The translations under genes were made by a program, and so were the position numbers. A stretch of DNA of 64,000 bases from Thiocapsa sp. (GTDB taxonomy: Bacteria; Pseudomonadota; Gammaproteobacteria; Chromatiales; Chromatiaceae): positions 496,001-560,000 of the forward strand of contig NZ_CP073760.1 of assembly GCF_018399035.1 (NCBI RefSeq), written 5' to 3'. Within the stretch, counting starts at the first letter, position 1, and every line of letters starts with the position of its first letter. This document shows positions 45,094-53,874 of the stretch, piece by piece. The notes beneath the pieces were generated by a model. That model did no database searches, was not told the origin of the DNA, and saw only the letters and a program-made list of their open reading frames with translations.

Positions 45094-45311
45094 TTTTGCA
45101 TGGCAAGCCAGCTTTCCGGGCTGCGGCCTAGTGCCTTGGAAAGCCGAAGTGCCATTGCGGAGCTGACGCTGCTGCTGCCGTTCAGGATGCGATTCAAGGT
45201 AGACGGTGAAACACCGAGATTTGCGGCAAGCTGCCGTCCCGTCAGTCCGAAAGGCTCCAGATAGACTTCCCGGATAAACTCACCAGGATGAGGGGGATGA
45301 TGCATGCTCAT
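45018..45311 (-). CDS. higA: HigA-family antitoxin
   Basis: A 97-residue XRE-type DNA-binding antitoxin. The family opening HPPHPGEFIREVYLEPFGLT is followed by the helix-turn-helix (GRQLAANLGVSPSTLNRILN) and SPESWLAMQNQFDL. It directly follows higB with no gap. HigA binds HigB and represses the operon. Confidence 0.92.
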   Translation of the reverse strand: MSMHHPPHPGEFIREVYLEPFGLTGRQLAANLGVSPSTLNRILNGSSSVSSAMALRLSKALGRSPESWLAMQNQFDLCQARKSVDLNAVQKVELRVA

Positions 45312-45590
45312 TTAATGATAATCTTCATAATCAAGTACATACGCATCGCTCGCCCGAAATGCGAAGGTGACACGCCAGTTTCCGTTCACCCAGATCGACC
45401 AACGGCCTTTGTCGGCCCCTTTCAACGGATGAAGCTTGAAGCCAGGGATATCCATATCCTCGATGCTGGTGGCCGTGTCCAAGGCGGCAAGTTGCATTCT
45501 CAAGCGTTTGGCATGATGGGGCTGGATCCCCGGTGTCGAGCCGGACTCATAGAACCGCTTGAGTCCTTTGTGTCGGAACGTCTTGATCAT
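45312..45590 (-). CDS. higB: HigB-family toxin (RelE fold)
   Basis: A 92-residue ribosome-dependent mRNase of the RelE superfamily. It shows MIKTFRHKGLKRFYESGST, HPLKGADKGRWSIWVNGNWR (catalytic basic residues) and a C-terminal DAYVLDYEDYH. The toxin precedes the antitoxin, the usual order for HigBA. Palindromic repeats flank the pair on both sides. Confidence 0.92.
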   Translation of the reverse strand: MIKTFRHKGLKRFYESGSTPGIQPHHAKRLRMQLAALDTATSIEDMDIPGFKLHPLKGADKGRWSIWVNGNWRVTFAFRASDAYVLDYEDYH

Positions 45591-45734
45591 GCCACAACCG
45601 TAGCTTGTTGCGCATCGCGCAACAAGTTAAGAATGCGCCGCCGGTAGGACGCGTCGTCGAGGTCGCTCGGCAAGTGGATGGTCTTCGGAATCCGTCCCGG
45701 ATCCCCGATCGCCTTGGCCAAGCTCGATGTGCCC

Positions 45735-46022
45735 GGGTCGCGAAGCGGGAGCTTCGCGACTAGGGCACTGGGCAGAGTCTCGTTTCGAGGACGATCCGGC
45801 GATGACGCTGGTTGACGGGTCGCGAAGCGGGAGCTTCGCGACCAGGGTACTGGGCAGCGTCTCGCTTCGAAGACGATCCAGCGGTGACGCTGGTGACGCA
45901 GCTCCTGCTGCGTCACCCACGAGACGAAGCTGTGCTTCACGGGTTTGTCGATGAGCTGTGGGCTCGATTCGTGAAGCGGAGCTTCTCTCGGGTCGCGAAG
46001 CGGGAGCTTCGCGACCAGGGCA
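45735..46022. repeat. Second cluster of short palindromic repeats
   Basis: At least three GCGAAGCGGGAGCTTCGC hairpins (near 45738, 45820 and 45994), plus a GACGCAGCTCCTGCTGCGTC and a GAAGCTGTGCTTCACGGGTTTG unit, as at 44599. The flanks 45591-45734 and 46023-46266 hold no gene that I can support; GGATTTCGCTTCGCTCCAGC near 46129 is a lone relative of the 54-bp array core. Confidence 0.85.
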
Positions 46023-46266
46023 ACCACTCGCCACTAACCACAATAAGTCCTTTCACGAGGGAACGAGGGGAACCTCAGAGCCAAGGCCCGGGGTCTTTCA
46101 ATCCTGCATAAAGGTTCAGCAAGGACGGATTTCGCTTCGCTCCAGCCATCCGACGAGTCGCTGATGAGTTACCAACCATCGACGCTGAGGGGTACGGTGC
46201 GAGTTCCCTGAAAGCTGGCTTGGTAATCTATTGCACCAGGTGGTGTCTTTTTCTCGATAAGATAGA

Positions 46267-46644
46267 GTGTTCCGGACCCGTTCCTTCACACGCTGGATGC
46301 GAACGGCGGGCCTGACCGACGACATGTTATGCGAAGCCGTTTCCGAGATGAGCCGGGGGCTGATCGACGTAGATTTGGGCGGACATGTGTTGAAGAAGCG
46401 GGTCTCTCTGCCGGGGCAGGGTAAACGCGGTGGAGCACGAACCATCGTTGCAACGAAGATGGCGAAACGCTGGTTCTATCTTTATGGCTTCCGTAAGAAC
46501 GAGCGAGCGAACATCGGCCAGGACGAGCTGAAGGTGTTCCAAGAGGTAGCGAAGGAATTGCTGGGATTCGATGATCGACAGTTGGTGGCTGCGCTGTCGT
46601 CGGGCGAGATTGTGGATGTCTGTCATGGCAACGACAAAGCGTAG
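46267..46644 (+). CDS. RelE/HigB-like toxin (second toxin-antitoxin pair)
   Basis: A 125-residue protein of the HigB2/RelE group. It shows MFRTRSFTRWMRTAGLTDDM, KKRVSLPGQGKRGGARTIVA and WFYLYGFRKNERANI, the arrangement seen in such toxins. It starts at GTG 46267. It overlaps its antitoxin gene by 20 bases. Unrelated in sequence to the HigB at 45312. Confidence 0.88.
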   Translation: MFRTRSFTRWMRTAGLTDDMLCEAVSEMSRGLIDVDLGGHVLKKRVSLPGQGKRGGARTIVATKMAKRWFYLYGFRKNERANIGQDELKVFQEVAKELLGFDDRQLVAALSSGEIVDVCHGNDKA

Positions 46645-46945
46645 GAGTCGAATCCTGGAGGAGATGCATGAAACGGTGCATGGGCTTCACGGGGCGGGCT
46701 TGATCAGCAAGCGACGCATGGGCGAGTTCGACGCCCTGTGCCATCTCGTTGTCCGCGAGATGCCCCCGCAAGAAATCAAGTCCCTACGCGAACAGGCGCA
46801 TGTGAGCCAAGCGGTCTTTGCCGCCGTGCTGAACACCAGCCTGTCCACGGTGCAGAAGTGGGAAGCGGGTGACAAGAAACCCAGCGGTCCGTCCCTGAAG
46901 CTGCTGAATCTGATCGAGCGCAAGGGGCTGGAAGCTGTCATCTGA
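46625..46945 (+). CDS. HigA-like helix-turn-helix antitoxin (second pair)
   Basis: A 106-residue protein. The N-terminal part (RMGEFDALCHLVVREMPPQE) binds the toxin in relatives. The C-terminal XRE helix-turn-helix is IKSLREQAHVSQAVFAAVLN then STVQKWEAGDKKPSGPSLKL. It starts inside the toxin gene, so the two are translationally coupled. Confidence 0.9.
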   Translation: MATTKRRSRILEEMHETVHGLHGAGLISKRRMGEFDALCHLVVREMPPQEIKSLREQAHVSQAVFAAVLNTSLSTVQKWEAGDKKPSGPSLKLLNLIERKGLEAVI

Positions 46946-47279
46946 TTCATCCGCTTGGCCAGGTCGATAATTCGGCGCTTCGGACAAGCCCGCCAGCGGC
47001 CCGACTCCGCCGGTATCCCCCACCCGGAGGGGAGCTTGCTCCCACGCTCCGCGTCCCTGCCACCAAGTCGATGCGCCCCCCGGCGGTGCGACACCGCCCC
47101 GTGGTCTTGTGGGGCGACGTCTGTCTCCCCGAGACACCCGCACCGAGGTCGAAGAGGGTAGGGGCGACTTCAGTCGCCCCGACACACTCCCGACACGCCC
47201 GTGCCGAGATTTATGGGCGACTGAAGTCGCCCCTATACTTGCCGACCGTCGCAACCCGAACCCCGAACCCCGACCGCAC
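46946..47279. repeat. Gene-free stretch with GGGCGACT-AGTCGCCC palindromes
   Basis: About 330 bases without a gene. GGGGCGACTTCAGTCGCCCC at 47162 and GGGCGACTGAAGTCGCCC at 47215 are related hairpins, also akin to the first part of the 63-bp repeat at 41185. They lie between the second toxin-antitoxin pair and the broken dehydrogenase. Confidence 0.75.
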
Positions 47280-48071
47280 ATGGCCCAACACCTCGCCCAT
47301 CTCACAAACCCCGACACCCCCATCGCCATCGTCGGCTGGGCTACGTCGGTCTGCCGCTCGCCGTGGAATTCGCTAAACACCGCATCCGCGTCGCCGAGGC
47401 CGCCAAAGTCATCGAGAACACCCAGCGCGATCTCAACAATCGCACTCATGAACGAGCTTGCCCTCATCTTCGACAAGCTGGGCATCGACACCCTCGAGGT
47501 GCTGGAAGCCGCCGGGAGCAAATGGAACTTCCTCCCCTTCCGCCCCGGTCTGGTCGGCGGGCACTGCATCGGTGTCGACCCCTATTACCTGACCCACAAA
47601 GCCGTCGCCATCGGCTACCACCCCGAGGTCATCCTCGCCGGGCGACGCATCAACGACCGCATGGGGGCGCATGTCGCGGAGACCGTGGTCAAGCTCATGC
47701 TCCAAAACGGCATCGGCGTGTGCAACAGCCGCATCCTCGTCCTCGGCTTCGCCTTCGCCTTCAAGGAAAACTGCCCGGACCTGCGCAACACCCGTGTGAT
47801 CGACATCATCCTGGCCCTGCGCGAGTACAACATCGCCGTGGACTGCTACGACCCCTGGATCGACCCCGCCGAGGCCAAGCATGAATACGGCCTCGACTGC
47901 CTCGCCGAGCCCCCGGCCGACGGCAGCTACGACGCCGTCATCCTCGCCGTCGCCCACCGGGACTTCGTCGAGACCGGCGCGACCGGGATCCGCCGCTGGG
48001 CCAAGCCCAAGCCGATCCTCTACGACGTGAAATCCGTCCTGCCGGTCGATGCTGTCGACGGTCGTCTCTGA
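47280..48071 (+). pseudogene. Nucleotide-sugar dehydrogenase (WbpA/TviB type), internally deleted and frameshifted
   Basis: Starts PDTPIAIVG, where one base is missing inside the [16 protein letters not shown] motif. It then jumps directly to [13 protein letters not shown], skipping roughly 250-290 codons that hold most of the NAD and catalytic region. An extra A follows, and it regains a good frame from [14 protein letters not shown] through [20 protein letters not shown] and the intact C-terminal domain. The intact enzyme would oxidise a UDP-hexosamine for polysaccharide synthesis. Clearly non-functional. Confidence 0.85.
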
Positions 48072-48144
48072 GTGCAAAGGCCGGGTCGACACCGTAGGTC
48101 GGGTTAGCGCAGCGCAACAAGAAGATCACCAACCGAGCTTCCCG

Positions 48145-48345
48145 ATGAAGATCGACCACCCGATCTACCTCTTTCTCTCCGCCGGCGCCGATGCCTTCCG
48201 CGTGCTCACCGGTGGTCGTGAACTGGTCGGTCCCTACTGGTTCTGTTCCCCGACGATCAAAGGGCTGGAGCGGCGTTTGGACGGCATTTTCGAGCCCGAC
48301 GGGCACGATGGGCCGGTTTATGTGTCCGAAACGCGGATGCAATAA
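48145..48345 (+). pseudogene. N-terminal fragment of a DUF2887-type nuclease/transposase
   Basis: A 66-residue frame, MKIDHPIYLFLSAGADAFRV ... TIKGLERRLDGIFEPDG then VYVSETRMQ and a stop. It resembles the start of DUF2887 PD-(D/E)XK proteins up to the first strand (usually VYFVEVQFQ), where this one diverges and ends. Probably a truncated relative of the Rpn-type gene at 50125. Confidence 0.55.
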
Positions 48346-48399
48346 ACTCAGGCAACTTAAAAGCCTGGAGCATGATTTCGCGTTTAAGTGTTAAGTGTT

Positions 48400-49908
48400 A
48401 ACTCGACTTTGGCCAATCTAGGCGGTCGCCGCGAGCTGCTCCAGCAGGCGATCGAGGCGCTTGGAGGACATTAGGACCATCTCCCCCTCGGGCGGTGAGT
48501 TGGCGTCATTCTCCTCGGCCCAGATCGTGCGCCGTACCAAGGCCAGGCAATCGGAGAAGGTGGCCTGGGACTTCAGATACCAGGCCGCGGAGCGCGGCAG
48601 CGTGTCCCAGCGCTCTCGCCACCGGTAGACCATGAGACAGACGAGCGAGAACAGCGCCATCAGCATCGGCGTGGTGCGTGCGATCGCCAGGTCGTTCCAC
48701 TGGCGCTGGGTCTCGACGCCGAGATGACGGCGGACTTCCTCGAAGGTGACCTCGAGCGACCAGCGCTGGACGAACAGCTCCACGACGCGGGCCGGCGCCA
48801 TATTCAGGTCGGTGGTGAAGAAGGCTTGCGTCGGCAGCCGACCGTCGGGATCGACCACGAGCACCCGGGGAATCGGCAACGGCGGCCATCCCGGGGTGTG
48901 TGCCACAGACACACCTCGCTGAGCAGGCGCAGCGTCTTGGGCTTCCCGTACCAGTGAACCGCGACCTCCTCGCCCCGGGTGCGCGTCTCTTCCTCGCGCG
49001 TGGCGAGCTTGGCCAGCACGCCGCCTTTCTTCGGCTTGGGACCGCGCCGCCCGGCGGGCACCGGCTCGGGAAAGGCGAACAGGCGTGCATCCAGGCGCAG
49101 GCGCGTGACCAGGGTTGCTTGCGCAGCCAGCACTTCCCACCCCAGTTGGATGCAGGAGTAGCTGCCGTCGCCGAGCAGGATCCAGCGTCGTTGCTCCAGC
49201 CAGCGCGAGACCAGCCAGACCATCCCGATGGTCAGCTCCACGACCGTGCGATGGCGCCGCCCGGCCGCCTCGTCGGCCCGTTTCGACGGCGCCAAGCGGG
49301 TGAGAAAGGGCAGCGCCCAAAGCCGCTTGCTCCACGGCACGGGCACCAACACCGCCATGCAGATCCACTCCAGCCCCAAACAGGTCACGACCTTGCTGCG
49401 CGAGGAGCGCACCGCATCGCGATACATCCCCTTCGCCCGAATGCGCGCGCCCTTGCGCCGTTCCAGTGTCTCGTCGACCGCCACCACGATCGGCACATCC
49501 GCCGGCAACATCCCGAGCAACAGCCCCAGCAGAATCCGCGCCCCTTGGCGCGACGACCACCGCGCCCGATTCAGCACCCGATGATAACGCTCGAAGCGCC
49601 GCTCCGCGCTCAGCCCCATCGCCCGCAGCGCCGCCGTCACCGTGCGCGGCCCTTGCGCCAGCAGCGTTCCCGTCAGCAAGACATGCAGATGCGCCAGGGT
49701 CGGCGCGGTGAACAGGCAGGCAAAGGGCTGCAGAACAGTTACAATCGAGGCAGGCAGAGGGAACATTCGCGGGCAGGTCCGAGGTTTTGGTCGACATCGG
49801 ACGATACCGCCCGCGGCCCTCTGCCGCCAAATCCATCGGGTCCGTCACCATCGCTCCGGGCACCTCGCGGCCTTCCCGCCTAGGCTCGGAAATGGCCAAA
49901 GTCGAGTT
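48400..49908. mobile_element. Insertion sequence, ~1.5 kb, with 16-bp terminal inverted repeats
   Basis: The left end AACTCGACTTTGGCCA (48400-48415) is the exact inverse of the right end TGGCCAAAGTCGAGTT (49893-49908). Between them lies one minus-strand DDE transposase. TTA occurs at both outer edges and may be a short target duplication or part of the ends. The right end abuts the second 63-bp repeat. Confidence 0.85.
48418..49766 (-). pseudogene. DDE transposase of the IS4/IS701 superfamily, frameshifted
   Basis: From ATG 49766 the frame carries the first two acidic residues (VAVDETLERRKGARIRAKG; LLGDGSYSC). After LLSEVCLWHTP, near 48893-48902, it must change frame to continue PGWPPLPIPRVLVVDPDG, then the glutamate region QRWSLEVTFEEVRRHLGVE and the end at 48418. 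The break is in a CACACACC stretch. Joined, it would be about 449 residues. This copy is probably immobile unless supplied with transposase or unless the shift is an error. Confidence 0.83.
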
Positions 49909-49969
49909 TAGTCGCCCGGTAAGCATTGGCAACACGCACGGCCGGGATGATCATTCCCGGAAATCGCCT
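49907..49969. repeat. 63-bp dispersed repeat, copy 2
   Basis: Identical to 41185-41247. It directly joins the right end of the insertion sequence, whose GTCGAG replaces the GGGCGAC found before copy 1. Confidence 0.88.
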
Positions 49970-49988
49970 TAAGTCCGGCCCCCTGTGG

Positions 49989-50096
49989 GTCGGACTTCAG
50001 TCCGACCTGCTTTCGGCGTCATCCCGCAGCGCGGGCGTCGCGCTCCACGCCGAGCGCTGGGTTGCCTGAAACGGCGTTGTCGGGTTGAAGCCCGAC
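49989..50096. repeat. Two GTCGG-type palindromes
   Basis: GTCGGACTTCAGTCCGAC at 49989-50006 and GTCGGGTTGAAGCCCGAC at 50079-50096 are variants of one hairpin. They lie between the insertion sequence and the Rpn-type gene. Confidence 0.8.
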
Positions 50097-50124
50097 CCAC
50101 TTCAGACGTCGTGATCGCAGATGG

Positions 50125-50973
50125 TCAGGCGTCGCCCGATTGGTTCAGGAGCGCCTGCAGGCGCGCGACCTCGGCGAGTGCGGCTTCTTTGGCTTGAAGC
50201 GCGGCCTCCTTGGCTTGTCGCTCTGCCTCGTTGGCTTGAAGCGCTGCTTCCTTAGCGGCCCGCTCGTTCTGCAGCTCCTGTTGAATGGAGCGCTGTTGGC
50301 GCAGGAACTCCTGACGCGCCTGGTACTGGTGATAGGCGAGTTCTTTCTCGGAGAAGGCGGTCAAGGTGCTCATGGCTTGCCTCATGACAGGGGTTTGCAT
50401 CCAATCGGGGAGTTTTTCGTCATCAAGGGTTTCGCCCTCGTTGAAGAATTTCAGCCAGCGTTCTTGTTCGGTTTGGACCTGTTGTACGGCAAATTTGTTC
50501 AGCTCGTAGATCCAGATGCCGCCGTGGTCGATCAGAGCCTGTCCCTGATCATCGCGCATCCGGTAGCGGTGTGCATAGGCCGGCGTGTCGTCGCGCAGGG
50601 TCTGATCAAGCAGCCAGATCGCATAGGTCGGTTTGAGGACGCTGTAGGGGTCACCGCTCTGCAGTTGTCGGCGGTACAGGTCCGCCCAGCCATAGAGCAT
50701 GCGCGCCCTCAGATTCGTGTGGATCAGCAACTGGATCTCGATCTGAAAGACCTGGCCGGCGGCGTCGCGGGCTTTCACATCGACGATGGTGAGCTTGTCG
50801 TTGAGGGTTTCCTGCGGGTTGTAGGGATTGAGGATCTGCACCTCGACCACCGGACCGGGGAGCGTCTCGGTCAGCATCGCGTTGAGAAAATCGATCAGCA
50901 GCGCGCGGTTCTCCTCTGCGCCCAGCACGGCCTTGAAGACGCAGTCGACTTTTGGGTTGATGTGGTGCTGCAT
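50125..50973 (-). CDS. Rpn-family PD-(D/E)XK nuclease / putative transposase
   Basis: A 282-residue protein. The opening NPKVDCVFKAVLGAEENRAL and the nuclease core LTIVDVKARDAAGQVFQIEI (D ... ExQ) are those of Rpn recombination-promoting nucleases. The C-terminal 60-70 residues are a coiled coil built from near-repeats of KEAALQANEAERQA, a length-variable tail typical of such genes. It is free-standing, flanked by palindromes and remnants. Rpn proteins are linked to phage defence and RecA-independent transfer in E. coli. Confidence 0.88.
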   Translation of the reverse strand: MQHHINPKVDCVFKAVLGAEENRALLIDFLNAMLTETLPGPVVEVQILNPYNPQETLNDKLTIVDVKARDAAGQVFQIEIQLLIHTNLRARMLYGWADLYRRQLQSGDPYSVLKPTYAIWLLDQTLRDDTPAYAHRYRMRDDQGQALIDHGGIWIYELNKFAVQQVQTEQERWLKFFNEGETLDDEKLPDWMQTPVMRQAMSTLTAFSEKELAYHQYQARQEFLRQQRSIQQELQNERAAKEAALQANEAERQAKEAALQAKEAALAEVARLQALLNQSGDA

Positions 50974-51239
50974 GCGAAGAGTGTACGGCGACGGCGGTAT
51001 CCGGGCAATGCCAAGAGCCCAACCGACGGGTGCGGAGTCTCAGGGTAGTCGAGGGTCGCATCGAGGGCGACGTCGGCCTTGTTCGTCACTCCAAGCCGGG
51101 CCGGCACGTAGCGCTGAGCGCCAGGAGCATGCGTGACACCGCGGAGCGGGTGTCACGGAACGCCTGCAGAGGCGTTTCAACAGTACGGTGAGAGTCCGTA
51201 CCGGGGCAAGCCATAACCCCGTAGCCGATGCCGATGCCG

Positions 51240-51421
51240 GTGGCGTGGCCCCTTCGACTGAACGGCGCCGACGTCGTAGTCGGGATCGAACAGACGAATC
51301 GTGGCGTCCAGGTGGGTCAATTCCTCCGCCAGCCGCTGCACTTCACGACGACACTGCTCCACGTGCCCGGCCAGCTCGCCCCGCTTCGCGACCAACCCGC
51401 CAGGACCTGCGTATCGGACAT
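51240..51421 (-). pseudogene. Remnant of a small coiled-coil protein
   Basis: ATG 51421 reads MSDTQVLAG, then one missing base separates it from LVAKRGELAGHVEQCRREVQ then THLDATIRLFDPDYD. The pattern (A/E/L-rich helix, then LDATIRLFDPDY) is that of small hypothetical proteins often found beside recombinase genes. No recombinase is present. The gap 50974-51239 shows no gene. Confidence 0.5.
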
Positions 51422-51507
51422 GATGCCAACTCCTCTGCCTAAGATTGAGGGTCGGATTCTCGCCCGGCGACCGGGTCCGGTCATGTGCGCTTGCTACATA
51501 ATGCCGG

Positions 51508-53343
51508 GTGTATGCCGCCGGACAGGGCGACGGCAAGGAGCGCGGGCTCAATCATCTCGGGCACGCTGGCTTGCTGCGTCGGGTCATCGGCGGGCATTGG
51601 GGGCTGGTGCCGAAGCTTCAGGAGCTGGTCAACTCCGGGGCGATCGAGGGCTACAACCTGCCCCAGGGTGTCCTTGCCCATCTCTTTCGCGATATTGGGG
51701 CCGGCAAACCCGGCACCATCACGCGGGTCGGTCTGGAGACCTTCGTGGATCCGCGCAACGGCGGGGGTCGGCTCAACGATCGGACCACCGAGGAGCTGGT
51801 CCGCATTCTGGAGATCGACGGCGAGGAGTACCTCTTTTACAAGGCCTTCCCGATCGACGTCGCCATCGTTCGCGGGACGACCGCCGACCCGGACGGCAAC
51901 GTCACCATCGAGAAGGAGGCCCTGATTCTGGAGTCGCTCGCCCTGGCGACGGCGGCGCACAACTCGGGCGGGATGGTGATCGTGCAGGTCGAACGGATCG
52001 CCGATCGGCACACCCTCAATCCGCGTCAGGTGCGCATCCCGGGGATCCTGGTGGATTGCGTCGTGGTCGCACCGCCCGAGCATCATTGGCAGACCTTTGC
52101 CGAGCCCTACAGTCCGGCCTTCAGCGCCGAGATCCGGGTGCCCATGCAGTCGATCGCCGCCTTGCCGCTGAATGCCCGCAAGGTCATCGCGCGCCGTGCC
52201 GCCTTCGAGCTGCGACCGAACGCCGTGGTCAATCTCGGCATCGGGATGCCCGAGGGGATCGCCAACGTGGCCAACGAGGAGGGCATCCTCGACTATGTCA
52301 CCCTCACGGCCGAGCCGGGTCTGATCGGGGGACTGCCGGCCGGTGGGCTCAACTTCGGCGCCGGGACCAATATCGCCGCCCTGGTCGATCAGCCGGCCCA
52401 GTTCGACTTCTACAACGGCGGCGGACTGGACTTGGCGTTTCTCGGTCTGGCGCAGAGCGATGCGCAGGGCAACGTCAACGTCAGTCGCTTCGGCCCTAAG
52501 CTGGCCGGTGCGGGTGGCTTTATCGATATCAGCCAGAATGCGAAGAAGCTGGTCTTCGTGGGGACCTTTACCACGGCCAAGGGTGCGATCGAGATCGGCG
52601 ACGGGCGGATTTCGGTCGGGGAGGGCGACGGCGGGCGCAAATTCATCGAGCAGGTGGAGCAAGTGACCTTCAGCGGTGCGCGAGCCCGCCGGGTCGGTCA
52701 GCCGGTCCTCTACATTACCGAGCGTTGTGTCTTGGAGATGCGTCCCGAAGGCATGACCCTCGTGGAGATCGCACCCGGCGTGGATGTGGAGCGCGACATC
52801 CTCGCCCATATGGGTTTTCGTCCGCGGATCGCCGAGCCCCTGAGGACCATGGATCCGCGGATCTTCACCGACCGTCCGATGGGGCTCGAAAAGGATCTGC
52901 TCGAGATCCCGCTCGCCGATCGTCTGGTCTACGAACCGGAGAAGAATCTGCTCTTCATCAACCTCGAAGGTTTCGCGGTCAATGAGCCGAGCGACATCGC
53001 ACGCATCGGTGCGGCGGTCGAAGCAATCGTTGAGCCATTGGCGCACAAGGTCGATGCCGTCGTGAACTACGATAATTTCACGATTCGGCCGGACCTCGTC
53101 GGCGCCTACACGGCGATGGTGGAGGATCTGGTGGCGCGTTTCTATCGGAACATCACGCGATACACCACCAGCGCCTTCCAGCGCTTGAAGCTCGGTGAGT
53201 CACTCGCGGCACGGGGTCTGGCCCCGCATGTCTACGAGAGTCGGGACGAGGCTAAGCGTGGGATCGAGCGGTCGATCTCAGATGGTGACGCCGCGAACGT
53301 CGCAGCCTCGCCTACGGTGGGTCCGGCGTCCGAGGAGGTATAA
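51508..53343 (+). CDS. Acyl-CoA:acetate/3-ketoacid CoA-transferase (YdiF/Pct type), 5'-truncated
   Basis: Moves CoA between short-chain acids. The family normally starts about 60-65 residues before the point where this frame begins ([20 protein letters not shown]), so the first part of domain 1 is missing. The remaining 611 residues are intact, including [32 protein letters not shown] and the likely catalytic glutamate in TAEPGLIGG (about residue 269). Upstream bases 51430-51507 look like junk joined to the gene. ATG 51508 is fortuitous and no ribosome site is clear, so expression is doubtful. Confidence 0.85.
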   Translation: MYAAGQGDGKERGLNHLGHAGLLRRVIGGHWGLVPKLQELVNSGAIEGYNLPQGVLAHLFRDIGAGKPGTITRVGLETFVDPRNGGGRLNDRTTEELVRILEIDGEEYLFYKAFPIDVAIVRGTTADPDGNVTIEKEALILESLALATAAHNSGGMVIVQVERIADRHTLNPRQVRIPGILVDCVVVAPPEHHWQTFAEPYSPAFSAEIRVPMQSIAALPLNARKVIARRAAFELRPNAVVNLGIGMPEGIANVANEEGILDYVTLTAEPGLIGGLPAGGLNFGAGTNIAALVDQPAQFDFYNGGGLDLAFLGLAQSDAQGNVNVSRFGPKLAGAGGFIDISQNAKKLVFVGTFTTAKGAIEIGDGRISVGEGDGGRKFIEQVEQVTFSGARARRVGQPVLYITERCVLEMRPEGMTLVEIAPGVDVERDILAHMGFRPRIAEPLRTMDPRIFTDRPMGLEKDLLEIPLADRLVYEPEKNLLFINLEGFAVNEPSDIARIGAAVEAIVEPLAHKVDAVVNYDNFTIRPDLVGAYTAMVEDLVARFYRNITRYTTSAFQRLKLGESLAARGLAPHVYESRDEAKRGIERSISDGDAANVAASPTVGPASEEV

Positions 53344-53519
53344 ACACGGAGTGCGTCGACCTGGTCGGGTTGGGCACCTCGCCGTCATCTGTTGAACACA
53401 TTCAACCGCTATCGTATGGCCTTCCGTGCGACGCGGCCGAGCATAAGGTCGAGCGCTCGGGCCGCGGGATCGGCTAGCCGTTTTTATTGTTCCCCGAACG
53501 CGCCTACTTGAGGCATGAC

Positions 53520-53783
53520 ATGGCAGATTCGGATCGGAAAACACCTCTCGAGAAGGTCGAAGCGCTCTACGAGGAGCTCGTCGACTGGTACGAGGAAGGC
53601 TCGGATCGCGAGATACGCGCCGCATCCAAGCTGCTCATGATCGGCCTCCTCAAGCTCAAGGCGCATGGTGGATTCGGCTGGCAAGGACTCGTCGAGGATT
53701 ACGTCCTGATGCTGAAGCAGGATCCCGAGCGCTACGCGCGGATCCTCGAAGCCAACCGAGGCGATGGCAAAAAGGTGTTTTGA
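53520..53783 (+). CDS. Small acidic/helical protein of unknown function
   Basis: An 87-residue soluble protein, mostly helical (EKVEALYEELVDWYEEGSDR then LLMIGLLKLKAHGGFGWQGL). There is a TTGAGG site before ATG 53520. No known domain is recognised. It precedes pstS by 91 bases on the same strand. Confidence 0.6.
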   Translation: MADSDRKTPLEKVEALYEELVDWYEEGSDREIRAASKLLMIGLLKLKAHGGFGWQGLVEDYVLMLKQDPERYARILEANRGDGKKVF

Positions 53784-53874
53784 CGATGCGTGCGCTGCTC
53801 CCGAACACCGCGTCCGGAAAGGACACCAACCGGACCGAATACCGACCAGATCGAACACCGAGAGGAACCCCCAA

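Noticed and set aside
45587..46027. A 146-residue minus-strand protein overlapping the end of higB
   Set aside because: Most of it is translated palindromic repeat (KLPLRDP-type units). No independent coding signal.
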